Shown in pieces: positions 17,927 through 26,716 of a DNA stretch of 35,381 bases; position 1 is the stretch's first letter; each line of letters begins with the position of its first letter. Source of the DNA: an uncultured Roseicyclus sp. (GTDB lineage: Bacteria; Pseudomonadota; Alphaproteobacteria; Rhodobacterales; Rhodobacteraceae); assembly GCF_937892565.1 (NCBI RefSeq), contig NZ_CALAHQ010000024.1:1-35381 (forward strand). The letters run 5' to 3'. Both the position numbers and the translations under genes were made by a program. Below the pieces are notes generated by a model. It worked only from the letters and a program-made list of their open reading frames with translations. It was not told the origin of the DNA and made no database searches.

Positions 17927-18334
17927 ATGTCGCTGATCGATGCCGCCGCCGCCGTGCGCCTGAATGCTCATGCACCCTATTCCGGGTTCAAGGTTGGGGC
18001 GGCCATCTTGTCGCAAGAGGGCCGCGTGCATCTGGGCTGCAATGTGGAAAATGTCGCCTATCCCCAAGGCACCTGTGCCGAAGCGGGCGCCATCGCCGCG
18101 ATGATCGCAGCCGGCGACCGGCGCATCGCTGCGGTCGCGGTGATCGCGGATTGCCCCGCCCCCGTGCCCCCCTGTGGCGGCTGCCGCCAGAAGCTGTCCG
18201 AGTTTGCCGCCCCTGAGGTGGTCGTGACGATGGCCACCACGGCGGGTGCGCTCTTGTCGATGACGGTGGCCGAATTGCTGCCGGGCGCCTTTGACGCGGG
18301 CTTCATGGTCCATGCCGAAAAGGGGGCGCTGTGA
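17927..18334 (+). CDS. cdd: Cytidine deaminase
   Basis: Deaminates cytidine and deoxycytidine to uridine and deoxyuridine, the entry step of pyrimidine salvage. The 135-aa product matches the small homotetrameric class. The zinc and catalytic motifs are C50-A-E52 and P82-C83-G-G-C86, and GCNVENVAYP (37-46) binds the ribose. The ATG at 17927 has GGAG 8 bases upstream. The gene opens a six-gene plus-strand operon in which neighbours overlap or nearly touch; its stop overlaps the GTG start of deoA (GTGA). Confidence 0.97.
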   Translation: MSLIDAAAAVRLNAHAPYSGFKVGAAILSQEGRVHLGCNVENVAYPQGTCAEAGAIAAMIAAGDRRIAAVAVIADCPAPVPPCGGCRQKLSEFAAPEVVVTMATTAGALLSMTVAELLPGAFDAGFMVHAEKGAL

Positions 18335-19641
18335 CCGACGCAAGATCCATCCTCGCACGGTTGCGCGATGGAGAAACGCTGAGCGAGGCCGAACTGTTCT
18401 GGTTCGCCGAAGGCTTGGCCACGGGCGCTGTCACGGATGCTCAGGCGGGCGCCTTTGCCATGGCGGTCTGTGCGCGTGGGCTGGGGCCGAGGGGCCGGGT
18501 GCAACTGACCGCGGCCATGCGCGAATCGGGGCGCGTGCTGCGCTGGGACCTTGACGGGCCGGTGCTTGACAAGCATTCCACCGGCGGGGTCGGCGATTGC
18601 GTGTCGCTGGTGCTGGCGCCCGCATTGGCGGCTTGCGGGGCCTTTGTGCCGATGATCTCGGGGCGGGGTCTGGGCCATACGGGCGGCACGCTCGACAAGC
18701 TCGAAGCCATTCCCGGCTATCGCACCCAGATCGGCATCGACGAATTGCAGGAGATGGTGGCCGATATCGGCTGTGCCATCGTCGGGGCCTCGGGCGATAT
18801 CGCGCCGGCCGACAAGCGGCTTTATGCGGTGCGTGATGTGACGGGCACCGTCGAAAGCATAGATCTGATCACCGCCTCGATCTTGTCCAAGAAGCTGGCC
18901 GCCGGGCTTGAGGCGCTGGTGCTCGATGTCAAGCTGGGCTCGGGCGCCTTCATGGCCACCCCGACCGAAGCCCTGGCGCTGGCGCAAGCTTTGGTCGACA
19001 CGGCGCAGGGTGCGGGTTGCATGACAACGGCCCTGATCACCGACATGAGCCAGCCCCTGGTGCCATCGGCGGGCAACGCGCTTGAGGTGATCGAAGTGAT
19101 GGAGGTCTTGACCTCGGGTGATCTGACACCGCCCTTGGCCAAGCTCGCGCAGGCATTGGGCGGCGAAGTGCTGGCGCTGGGCGGTCTGGCGGCCGATGCC
19201 GCCGATGGGGAAAGACGCATTGCGCAGGCGCTGACCACCGGTGAGGCGGCCGACAGTTTTGGGGAAATGGTGGCAGCCCTGGGCGGGCCACATGATTTCA
19301 TCGAGCGCTGGCGCGACCGGCTGCCCGCCGCGCGCGTCATGGTCGATGTCTATCCCGCCGATGCGGGGTTCGTGGGCCGGATCGACACCCGCGCCCTGGG
19401 CGAGGCGGTGGTGCGTCTGGGCGGGGGGCGCTTGCGCCAGACCGACAAGCTGGATCTGGCCGTGGGGCTGAGCGATATCGCGCCCTTGGGCGAACGGGCC
19501 GACCCCGCCCGCCCCTTGGCCCGCATCCATGCCGCCAGCGACGAGGCCGCGCGCGCCATCGCGGCACAGGTCCGGCGTGCCTTTGTGCTGACCGATACGC
19601 CGCCCGTTCTGCCGCCGCTGATCCATGAAAGGATCGCCTGA
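18331..19641 (+). CDS. deoA: Thymidine phosphorylase
   Basis: Cleaves thymidine or deoxyuridine with phosphate to the base and 2-deoxyribose-1-phosphate. The 436-aa product is of normal length. The phosphate/nucleoside-binding signature K81-H-S-T-G-G-V-G-D89 and the segment SGRGLGHTGGTLDKLE (110-125) are diagnostic. The start is a GTG at 18331 overlapping the cdd stop, so translation is probably coupled. The deoA stop overlaps the deoB ATG (TGATGG). Deoxyribose-1-phosphate passes directly to DeoB, the next gene. Confidence 0.97.
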   Translation: MTDARSILARLRDGETLSEAELFWFAEGLATGAVTDAQAGAFAMAVCARGLGPRGRVQLTAAMRESGRVLRWDLDGPVLDKHSTGGVGDCVSLVLAPALAACGAFVPMISGRGLGHTGGTLDKLEAIPGYRTQIGIDELQEMVADIGCAIVGASGDIAPADKRLYAVRDVTGTVESIDLITASILSKKLAAGLEALVLDVKLGSGAFMATPTEALALAQALVDTAQGAGCMTTALITDMSQPLVPSAGNALEVIEVMEVLTSGDLTPPLAKLAQALGGEVLALGGLAADAADGERRIAQALTTGEAADSFGEMVAALGGPHDFIERWRDRLPAARVMVDVYPADAGFVGRIDTRALGEAVVRLGGGRLRQTDKLDLAVGLSDIAPLGERADPARPLARIHAASDEAARAIAAQVRRAFVLTDTPPVLPPLIHERIA

Positions 19642-20867
19642 TGGCCCGCGGCTTTCTGGTGGTTCTCGACAGTCTGGGCATTGGCGGCGCGCCCGACGCG
19701 GGCGGTTTTTTCAACGGCGATCTGCCCGATACCGGGGCCAATACGCTGGGCCATATTGCGGCGGAATGCGCCGCGGGCCGGGCCGATCACGGTCGCGCGG
19801 GGCTCTTGCGGCTGCCGCATCTGGATGGTCTGGGTCTTGGGGCGGCGTTGCGGCTGGCCTCGGGGGCGCGGGGTGCGGGCATCGATGCCGATCCCTTGGG
19901 CCTTTGGGGCGCGGCCCAACCGGTGTCGAAGGGCAAGGATACGCCGTCGGGGCATTGGGAACTGGCGGGCCTGCCCGTGCCATGGGACTGGGGGTATTTC
20001 CCCAAGACCATCCCCTGTTTCCCCCAAGATGTCGTGGCCGAGGTGATGCGCCTTGCGGGCACACAGGGGATATTGGGCAATGAACATGCCAGCGGCACCG
20101 AGATCATCGAACGCCTTGGCGCCCGACATCAAGAAACCGGGTGGCCGATCTGTTACACGTCGGTCGACAGCGTGTTCCAGATTGCCGCCCATGAAGGGAC
20201 ATTCGGCCTTGATCGGCTTTTGGCGCTGTGCGCGGGTCTTGCCCCCATGCTGCATGCCCGCCGCATCGGACGGGTGATCGCGCGCCCCTTTTCCGGCGAC
20301 CCCGGCCAGTACCGCCGCACCGCCAACCGCCGCGATTATGCCATCGCGCCGCCGGGGCCGACGCTTCTGGATTGGGCGCAGGACGCGGGCCGCGCGACCT
20401 TTGGCATCGGCAAGATCGGTGACATCTTTGCCGGGCGGGGGGTCGATCACAGCCTGACGGGGCCCGATGCGCTGTTGCTTGACCATCTGGCCGCCTGCGT
20501 GGCCAATGCCCCCGAGGGCAGCCTGACCGTCGCCAATTTCGTGGAATTCGACAGCCTTTATGGCCACCGCCGCGATGCTGCCGGCTATGCGCGCCATCTG
20601 GAATGGTTTGATGCCGGGATCGGGCCGATCCTTGCGGCGCTGCGGCCCGATGATCTGATGATCCTGACCGCCGATCATGGCAATGATCCGACATGGCCCG
20701 GCACCGATCACACCCGCGAACGCGTTCCGGTGCTTGCCAAGGGCCCTTATGCCGGGCAGATCGGCATCTGCGCCTTTGCCGATGTGGGCGCATCGCTGGC
20801 CGCGCATCTGGGCATCGCCATGGCCGGGCCGGGCAAGAGTTTTCTGGTGAGGGATGATGGGCTCTGA
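19641..20867 (+). CDS. deoB: Phosphopentomutase
   Basis: Interconverts (deoxy)ribose-1-phosphate and -5-phosphate, connecting nucleoside breakdown with the pentose-phosphate pathway. It is an alkaline-phosphatase-superfamily metalloenzyme. The 408-aa product matches the usual 390-410. Metal/phosphate motifs are visible: D10 in VVLDSLGIGGAPDAG, the DTGANTLGH segment, and the C-terminal TADHGNDPTWPGTDHTRE. Its start overlaps the deoA stop by one base. Its 3' end overlaps a small membrane-protein gene by 11 bp. Confidence 0.97.
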   Translation: MARGFLVVLDSLGIGGAPDAGGFFNGDLPDTGANTLGHIAAECAAGRADHGRAGLLRLPHLDGLGLGAALRLASGARGAGIDADPLGLWGAAQPVSKGKDTPSGHWELAGLPVPWDWGYFPKTIPCFPQDVVAEVMRLAGTQGILGNEHASGTEIIERLGARHQETGWPICYTSVDSVFQIAAHEGTFGLDRLLALCAGLAPMLHARRIGRVIARPFSGDPGQYRRTANRRDYAIAPPGPTLLDWAQDAGRATFGIGKIGDIFAGRGVDHSLTGPDALLLDHLAACVANAPEGSLTVANFVEFDSLYGHRRDAAGYARHLEWFDAGIGPILAALRPDDLMILTADHGNDPTWPGTDHTRERVPVLAKGPYAGQIGICAFADVGASLAAHLGIAMAGPGKSFLVRDDGL

Positions 20868-21015
20868 ACTGATCTATTTCGTCATGACGCTGGTTGCGGT
20901 CACGCTGTCGGTGCGCTTTGTCGGGCCGCTGATCGGGCGGCCGCGCACGCCGTGGCGGGGGTCGATCTTGTTTGGGGTCATCATTGCCGCCATCGGCTGG
21001 CTGATCGGAGCATAG
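20857..21015 (+). CDS. 52-aa two-helix membrane protein inside the nucleoside-salvage operon
   Basis: A short ORF starts at ATG 20857 (or the immediately preceding ATG at 20854) behind GAGGG and ends at TAG 21013-21015. It overlaps the deoB end by 11 bp and stops one base before the GTG of add, so it occupies exactly the space left between the two genes. The product has two hydrophobic helices, about residues 4-22 (ELIYFVMTLVAVTLSVRFV) and 36-51 (ILFGVIIAAIGWLIG), joined by a basic proline-rich turn (GRPRTPWRG) likely to face the cytoplasm. The family is not recognised. The position suggests translational coupling and perhaps a role at the membrane linked to nucleoside uptake or salvage; that is inference. 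Confidence 0.7.
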   Translation: MGSELIYFVMTLVAVTLSVRFVGPLIGRPRTPWRGSILFGVIIAAIGWLIGA

Positions 21016-21016
21016 G

Positions 21017-22003
21017 GTGAAAGACAGTCCCAAGATCGAATTGCATCTGCACCTCGAAGGGGGCGCACCGCCTGCCTTGATCCGCGGCATGGCGCGCGAG
21101 AAATCGGTCGATCTGTCCGGGATCTTTCGGCCCGATGGCGGCTATGCCTATCGCGATTTCTGGCATTTCCTGTCGGTCTATGAGGCCGCGACCAGCGTGT
21201 TGCAAACCCCCGAGGATTACGCCCGCCTGACCACTGCGGTGCTGGAGGAAAGTGCCGCCAATGGCGTGGTCTATTGCGAAACCTTTCTCTCGCCCGATTT
21301 CTGTGGCGGTGGCGATATCGGGGCATGGCGCGAATATCTGACGGCAATCCGCGAAGCGGCCGACGCGGTGGAGCGCGCGCATGCCATCACCTTGCGCGGG
21401 ATCATCACCTGCATCCGGCATTTCGGCCCCGAGCGCGCCCGCCCGATTGCGCGCTGCGCCGCCGATACCGCTGGCGACTGGCTGGTGGGGTTCGGCATGG
21501 CCGGCGATGAGCTGAAAGGCCAGCCGGGCGATTTTCGCTGGGCCTTTGATTGCGCGCGTGAGGCGGGATTGCGCATCACCGTGCATGCGGGCGAATGGGG
21601 GGGCGCCGCATCGGTGCGCGCGGCGCTTGATCAGCTTGCGCCCGAACGCATCGGCCATGGGGTTCAGGCGATCGAAGACCCCGCGCTGGTCGATCGGCTG
21701 GCCGAGGATGGCATCGTTCTGGAATGTTGCCCCGGATCGAACGTGGTCTTGGGTGTGTTCAAGGATTGGCCCAGCCACCCCATCGAACGGCTGCGCGCGC
21801 GCGGCGTCAAGGTGACGGTGTCCACCGACGATCCGCCGTTTTTCGGCATCACCATGGCGTCGGATTATGAAAATCTGACCCGTCATTTCGGCTGGGACGA
21901 CGCGATCTTTGCCGATGTGAACCGCACGGCGCTGGACGCGGCCTTTTGCGATCCAGCCACCAAAAAGATCATCGCCAAACGACTGGGAGAGACCCAAGCA
22001 TGA
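21017..22003 (+). CDS. add: Adenosine deaminase
   Basis: Deaminates adenosine and deoxyadenosine to inosine and deoxyinosine. The 328-aa product has the zinc ligands H10 and H12 in ELHLHLEG, the H190-A-G-E193 motif with the catalytic glutamate, RIGHG near 213, and STDDPPFFG with D271-D272. The STDDP form with Phe favours adenosine over adenine deaminase, though the adenine deaminase branch is the main alternative. It starts at a GTG one base after the preceding small ORF, and its stop overlaps the upp ATG (ATGA). Confidence 0.92.
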   Translation: MKDSPKIELHLHLEGGAPPALIRGMAREKSVDLSGIFRPDGGYAYRDFWHFLSVYEAATSVLQTPEDYARLTTAVLEESAANGVVYCETFLSPDFCGGGDIGAWREYLTAIREAADAVERAHAITLRGIITCIRHFGPERARPIARCAADTAGDWLVGFGMAGDELKGQPGDFRWAFDCAREAGLRITVHAGEWGGAASVRAALDQLAPERIGHGVQAIEDPALVDRLAEDGIVLECCPGSNVVLGVFKDWPSHPIERLRARGVKVTVSTDDPPFFGITMASDYENLTRHFGWDDAIFADVNRTALDAAFCDPATKKIIAKRLGETQA

Positions 22004-22632
22004 CCGCGCATCTGACCATCGTCCAACACCCGCTGGTGCAGCACAAGCTGACGCTGATGCGCGAGGCCGATACCTCGACCAAATCCTTTCGCCAGCTTCT
22101 GCGCGAAATCAGCCTGCTGCTGGCCTATGAGATCACGCGTGAGATGCCGATGACCACCAAGCGCATCGAAACCCCGCTATGCGAGATGGACGCCCCCACG
22201 ATCGAGGGCAAGAAACTGGCGCTGGTGTCGATCTTGCGGGCGGGCAACGGCTTGCTCGATGGTATTCTGGAACTGATCCCCAATGCGCGGGTGGGTTTCA
22301 TCGGGCTCTACCGTGACCCCGAGACGTTGCAGCCGGTGCAGTATTATTTCAAGGTTCCCGATGCGCTGCATGACCGGCTGACCATCGTGGTCGATCCGAT
22401 GCTGGCCACCGGCAATTCTTCGGTGGCCGCGATTGACCTGTTGAAAAAGGCGGGCGCCAACAACATCCGCTTCCTGTGCCTTCTGGCCGCCCCCGAGGGC
22501 GTGGCCCGCATGCAGGCCGCCCATCCCGACGTGCCCATCGTCACGGCCGCGCTTGACAGCCATCTCAACGATCATGGCTACATCGTTCCGGGATTGGGCG
22601 ATGCCGGGGATCGCATGTTCGGAACGAAATAA
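22000..22632 (+). CDS. upp: Uracil phosphoribosyltransferase
   Basis: Converts uracil and PRPP to UMP, recovering the base released by the phosphorylase step upstream. The 210-aa product is of usual length. The PRPP-binding motif [11 protein letters not shown] is in the middle, and the uracil-binding C-terminus has [16 protein letters not shown]. The ATG at 22000 overlaps the add stop (ATGA); an in-frame upstream ATG lies inside add and is ignored. It is the last gene of the salvage operon. The 45 bp to the convergent gene hold no clear terminator. Confidence 0.97.
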   Translation: MTAHLTIVQHPLVQHKLTLMREADTSTKSFRQLLREISLLLAYEITREMPMTTKRIETPLCEMDAPTIEGKKLALVSILRAGNGLLDGILELIPNARVGFIGLYRDPETLQPVQYYFKVPDALHDRLTIVVDPMLATGNSSVAAIDLLKKAGANNIRFLCLLAAPEGVARMQAAHPDVPIVTAALDSHLNDHGYIVPGLGDAGDRMFGTK

Positions 22633-22677
22633 CCCAGGCAGGCCCGTCGCCGCAAACCGCCGGGCGCGGGTGTGGTG

Positions 22678-23694
22678 TCAGCGCGCGCAGATATCTTGCA
22701 AGCTGACCCAATCGGCATCGCTGATCAGGGTGGCGGCTTCGGACACATCCGCGGGGGCCTCAGCCCTCAAGGCAAGCCCTGCAGGGTCCGAGGCATCTTG
22801 CAGCGCCGCATAGGGTTGCGCCGAAATGCCCGCCGCCGCAAAGCGCGCGATCAGCGCGGCCTGGGGTGCGGGCGCGGTTTCGGCTGACAGCAGCTTTACG
22901 GCATGGGCCCGCAAGGTGGCGCTGTCGATCTGGCCTGTGGTCAACAGCCGCAAGGTCACCCCCAGCCCCGCCTCGGACAACAGCCGCAGCACCGGGTCGG
23001 TTTCGGTGCGCCGTGCGGCTTCGGCCAGGAGAAACCCTGCCAGCACTTCGGGGGTGTCGTGATCTTCAACCAGCCCGGCATCGACCACGATGATCCCACC
23101 GGGAAGCGACAGCGTGTCGGGAATGGACGCAGGCAGAATGGCAACCCGCGGTGCGGTTTCGCCCAATGCGCGCCGCGCCAGCCGCGTCAAGGCCGCCGAC
23201 CCGCGCGGCGCGGTGCAGATGGGGCCTGCCAGGCGGCCGATTTCCTGCAAAAGCTGGGTTCCGATCGCCTCTCGGCTGGCGGCAGGCAACAGCGACACGG
23301 TCTGACGGATCAGCGCATCGGGCATCCACAACAGGGCCAGCGCCAGCATCCCCGCCCCAAGGCTTGCGCCGATCCAGAGCCTGAGCCGCCCCGGATGCGG
23401 ACGCCGCCGCTCGATCGAGATGCGCAGTTTTTCGATCGCCTCGACCATGAGGGCATCGTCGATTTCCAGCTCTTCGTCGGTCTGTGGACTTGGGGCATAG
23501 ATCGCGGGGTGTTTGCCCGGGTTCAGCCGGATCAGCGCGGGAAGCGACCAATGCGTGCGCACCACCTCGGCCGGGGTGGCGATGACCAGCGTTGCCTTGC
23601 CCAGCGACACGAGAACCTCGGATCGCTGGGCATCAGGCCCTTCGCGCCAGAGACCCGTGGCCTCCAGTCGGCTATATTGCTCAAGCGCTGTCAT
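22678..23694 (-). CDS. Single-pass membrane protein with degenerate M48 peptidase-like domain
   Basis: The 338-aa protein has a cytoplasmic N-terminal region (1-100), one transmembrane helix (about 105-124) and a C-terminal domain that would lie in the periplasm. The segment IPDTLSLPGGIIVVDAGLVE (191-210) followed by TPEVLAGFLLAEAARR (214-229) lines up with the conserved M48 metalloprotease region, where LPGG...GLL precedes LAxVLAHEIxH. Here the zinc HExxH reads A224-E225-A-A-R228, so both histidines are lost and proteolysis is unlikely. The fold assignment rests on motif spacing and is moderate. Function unknown; perhaps a scaffold or regulator at the membrane. It is convergent with upp, and its start is 74 bp past the acyl-CoA synthetase gene's far end. 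Confidence 0.7.
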   Translation of the reverse strand: MTALEQYSRLEATGLWREGPDAQRSEVLVSLGKATLVIATPAEVVRTHWSLPALIRLNPGKHPAIYAPSPQTDEELEIDDALMVEAIEKLRISIERRRPHPGRLRLWIGASLGAGMLALALLWMPDALIRQTVSLLPAASREAIGTQLLQEIGRLAGPICTAPRGSAALTRLARRALGETAPRVAILPASIPDTLSLPGGIIVVDAGLVEDHDTPEVLAGFLLAEAARRTETDPVLRLLSEAGLGVTLRLLTTGQIDSATLRAHAVKLLSAETAPAPQAALIARFAAAGISAQPYAALQDASDPAGLALRAEAPADVSEAATLISDADWVSLQDICAR

Positions 23695-23768
23695 GCGGCC
23701 GCACTGCTCGGTCCCTTTTGAGCGCCACCATAGACCGCGGGCGGTAACATCTCAACGACCCATGCGGG

Positions 23769-25400
23769 TCACAAACCCGCCGCGACCTTGCGCAATTCGA
23801 ATTTCTGGATCTTGCCGGTCGAGGTCTTGGGCAAATCGCAAAACACCACCCGCTTGGGCGTCTTGAAGCCCGCCAGACGTTGCCGCACAAAACCGATGAT
23901 CTCGTCCTCGGTGGCACTGGTGCCGTCCTTGAGTTCCACAAAGGCACAAGGCACTTCGCCCCATGTGGTATCGGGTTTGGCCACCACCGCCGCCAGAAGC
24001 ACGGCGGGATGGTGCATCAACACGCCCTCCACCTCGACCGAACTGACATTTTCCCCGCCCGAGATGATGATGTCCTTGGCGCGGTCGGCGATCTGCACAT
24101 AGCTGTCGGGATGCTGGCGCGCGATGTCGCCGGAATGGAAATACCCACCCGAAAAGGCCTCCTGGGTGGCAGAGGGGTTCTTGTAATACCCTTTCATCAC
24201 GGAATTGCCGCGCATCATGATCTCGCCCAGGGCCACGCCATCCATGGGGATCTGCGCCATGCTGTCGGGATCCATCACGGTGATATGGTCCATGTTGGGC
24301 ATCGGCACGCCTTGGCGCGCCTTGACGGCGGCGCGCCCATCCCCTGACAGCGCGCCCCAGTCGTCATCCTTGAAGGTGCATTCGGTCGCAGGCCCATAGG
24401 TTTCGGTCAGGCCATAGACCTGCGTGACGTTGAAACCCATGGTCTCGATCGCGGCCAGGGTCGCGGGGGCAGGGGGGGCGCCGGCGGTAAAGACCTCGAC
24501 CGTGTGGGGGAAATCGCGCCGATCGGCGGGCTTGGCATTGACCAGCATGTTGAGCAAGATGGGTGCGCCGCCAAAATGGGTGACGCCCTCGTCGGCGATG
24601 GCGTCATAGATGGCTTTCGCGGTGATGTCGCGGCAACACACGGTCGTGCCGCCCACGGCGGGCATGGTCCAGACATGGCACCAGTTGTTGCAGTGAAACA
24701 GCGGCACGATGGTCAGATATCTGGGATAAAGCGTCATCCGCCACGAAATCGGCGTGCCCATGGTGATGAGGTAGGCCCCGCGGTGGTGATAGACCACGCC
24801 CTTGGGCCGCCCCGTGGTGCCCGAGGTGTAATTCAGCGCAAGGCTTTCCCATTCATCGACCGGCATGATCCAGTCGAAGCCCGGATCGCCTTCGGCCAAA
24901 AGCGCCTCATAGGTCAGATGCCGCCCCGAGGCGGTGTAGCCCGCTGCCGCATCCGCCACCTCGACGATCAGCGGGGCGGGCCCGTCTTGCGCCTTGATCG
25001 CTGCTTCGACCACGCCCAGAAACTGCGTGTCGACCAGCACCACCCTGGCCTCGCCATGGTCAAGAATGTAGGAAATCGTGCCGATGTCGAGCCGGATGTT
25101 GATCGAGTTCAACACAGCGCCACAGGCGGGCACGCCCCAATGCGCCTCGACATGGGGGGCGGTGTTGGGCAGGATGGCGGCCACCACATCGCCGGGCATC
25201 ACCCCGCGCCCGGCCAGGGCTGAGGCCAGCCGCGTCACGCGGGCATGCAATTGCCCATAGCTGGCACGAACCCCCCGGTCGATCAGCGCCGTGCGATGCG
25301 TGAAAATGCGGTTGGCCCGGATCAGATGGCTGAGCGGGCTGAGCGCCACGTAATTGGCCGCGCGCTTGTCCAGCCCGGCCTCATCCTTCATCCATCCCAT
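23769..25400 (-). CDS. Acyl-CoA synthetase, AlkK-like (AMP-binding family)
   Basis: Activates a medium- or long-chain carboxylic acid to its CoA ester via acyl-adenylate. The 543-aa product has the P-loop Y191-T-S-G-T-T-G-R-P-K-G201, the motif YGLTETYGPATEC, the hinge SGDIARQHPDSYVQIADRAKDIIISGGENVSS, and the adenylation lysine K530 in STGKIQKFE. Overall pattern and length match AlkK/FadD3-like medium-chain ligases and the related methylmercaptopropionate-CoA ligase (DmdB) group, so DMSP-type substrates are possible. The ATG at 25400 (GGGGG upstream) or at 25391 is the likely start; extension to 26234 would run through the divergent gene. It should feed the beta-oxidation genes further right. 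Confidence 0.9.
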   Translation of the reverse strand: MGWMKDEAGLDKRAANYVALSPLSHLIRANRIFTHRTALIDRGVRASYGQLHARVTRLASALAGRGVMPGDVVAAILPNTAPHVEAHWGVPACGAVLNSINIRLDIGTISYILDHGEARVVLVDTQFLGVVEAAIKAQDGPAPLIVEVADAAAGYTASGRHLTYEALLAEGDPGFDWIMPVDEWESLALNYTSGTTGRPKGVVYHHRGAYLITMGTPISWRMTLYPRYLTIVPLFHCNNWCHVWTMPAVGGTTVCCRDITAKAIYDAIADEGVTHFGGAPILLNMLVNAKPADRRDFPHTVEVFTAGAPPAPATLAAIETMGFNVTQVYGLTETYGPATECTFKDDDWGALSGDGRAAVKARQGVPMPNMDHITVMDPDSMAQIPMDGVALGEIMMRGNSVMKGYYKNPSATQEAFSGGYFHSGDIARQHPDSYVQIADRAKDIIISGGENVSSVEVEGVLMHHPAVLLAAVVAKPDTTWGEVPCAFVELKDGTSATEDEIIGFVRQRLAGFKTPKRVVFCDLPKTSTGKIQKFELRKVAAGL

Positions 25401-25550
25401 CCGACACCCCCGATCTTGCGCAAGAATATGAGCCATCACATGGGGCACCGCGCAAGAAAAGGAAAGGGGCCGCGGCAGCGCTTGCCACGCCTTTTCCCGC
25501 CGCCCGCGCGCGGGTAGGGTCGCCCGAGTAGCGCGCGCGGGAGGGATGCG

Positions 25551-26639
25551 ATGATCGAGATTGAGGGGCCTTTGCGGGTCCAGGCCGATGTGCATCGGGC
25601 AACGGCCGCGCCGGGCGATCCGGCCCCCTATGCGGGCGAGGACAGCTTTACCTTTTTGCGGTTGCGCATCACGGATGCCGATGGCGTCACCGGCGACGGC
25701 TTTACCGGCCGTTTCTGCGTGGCCGAGGTGGCCCATCTGCTCAATGGCGCCGTGGCCCAGGCGCTGGCCCGTCCCGGACCCTTGCCGGATCTGGCGCGCC
25801 AATTGAACCCGCGCGCGATGACAGGTGTCGTGGTCTCGGCGCTGTCGGCGCTGGATGTGGCGCTGTGGGATCTGGCGGGCAAGCGGGCGGGCGAAACCGT
25901 GGCGGCGATGTTGGGCGCAACGCGGCCCGCCGCGCCCGTGCATGTGACGTGCGGCTTTCCCGCGTTGGAGATCGACGCGCTGATCCGGGCCTGTGCCGAT
26001 GAGGTCGTGAATGGCGCGCAAGGGGTCAAGGTGCTGGTCGCGGCCAAGGGGCGCGGCGTGGCCGAGGATCTGGTCCGCCTGCGTGCCGTGCGTGCCGCCA
26101 TCGGCCCCAGGGCTGAGCTGATCGCTGATGCCAATTGCGGTTGGGATCTCGACAGCGCGATGGATTTTGTGCGCGGGGCCGCAGCGCTGGATCTGGCCTG
26201 GTTGGAGGAACCGGTGAAAGCCAATGACCGCCACGCGCTGGCCGCACTGTCACAGATGGCCCCCATGCCGCTTGGGGCGGGCCAGATGGAGCAATCCGCC
26301 GACCGCTTCGATCTGTTGGCCGAGGCGGGGGTGAGCGTGATCCAGCCCAACGCCGTTTTTGCGGGTGGCATCGGGGCTGCGGTCAGCGCAGCGCGCGCCG
26401 CGCTTCAGGCGGGCTGCACGGTGTCGCCCGCGGGTGGCTGGGATCTGGTCAACCTGCACTGGATGTGCGGGGCGCTGGGGGCGGGTGCGGTCGAATTGCA
26501 CCGGGCACAGGCCCGTATCGTGCGGCTTTTGACCCAAACCCCCCCGCAGATGGCGGGGGGAATGCTGCGGGTGCCTGATGCGCCGGGCCTGGGGCTTTCG
26601 CCCGACGAGGGCGCGCTTGCCGCGTGCCGGGCGGGGTAG
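25551..26639 (+). CDS. Enolase-superfamily protein (mandelate racemase/muconate lactonizing-like), atypical active site
   Basis: The 362-aa protein has the capping domain (1-120) and a (beta/alpha)7 barrel with metal-ligand segments IADANCGW (D193) and WLEEP (E219). The third ligand position, usually Glu in a GE motif, reads A243-G-Q245-M-E247. Members of the mandelate racemase group carry a Lys-x-Lys pair on strand 2 and a His/Asp dyad on strands 6-7. Here strand 2 has K160-V-L162, the QPD aspartate is N267 (IQPNAVFAGGI), and the PH histidine is A294 (VSPAGGWDLVNLHW). It may be a dehydratase or racemase with unusual chemistry, or a non-catalytic homologue. The ATG has a strong GGAGGG site. 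It is divergent from the acyl-CoA synthetase. Substrate not assignable. Confidence 0.82.
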   Translation: MIEIEGPLRVQADVHRATAAPGDPAPYAGEDSFTFLRLRITDADGVTGDGFTGRFCVAEVAHLLNGAVAQALARPGPLPDLARQLNPRAMTGVVVSALSALDVALWDLAGKRAGETVAAMLGATRPAAPVHVTCGFPALEIDALIRACADEVVNGAQGVKVLVAAKGRGVAEDLVRLRAVRAAIGPRAELIADANCGWDLDSAMDFVRGAAALDLAWLEEPVKANDRHALAALSQMAPMPLGAGQMEQSADRFDLLAEAGVSVIQPNAVFAGGIGAAVSAARAALQAGCTVSPAGGWDLVNLHWMCGALGAGAVELHRAQARIVRLLTQTPPQMAGGMLRVPDAPGLGLSPDEGALAACRAG

Positions 26640-26709
26640 CGTTTTCCTGTCGGAAAACGCACCGAAAAACCCGGGTTTTTCGGGTGGGAAAACTCGAGTT
26701 TTCCCACCC
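26639..26709. repeat. Three consecutive perfect palindromes between convergent genes
   Basis: IR1 is GCGTTTTCC (26639-26647) and its complement (26652-26660) around TGTC. IR2 is a 22-bp perfect palindrome at 26662-26683 centred on CCCGGG. IR3 is a 28-bp perfect palindrome at 26682-26709 centred on CTCGAG, with half-site GGGTGGGAAAACTC. The array fills the 77-bp gap between the enolase-superfamily gene and fadJ, both of which end here, so bidirectional termination is the simplest role. GGAAAAC/GTTTTCC is shared by IR1 and IR3, allowing alternative pairings. Confidence 0.85.
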
Positions 26710-26716
26710 CTCTGTG

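Noticed and set aside
25401..26234. N-terminal extension of the acyl-CoA synthetase to 26234
   Set aside because: The added region is antisense to the enolase-superfamily gene and unlike the family.
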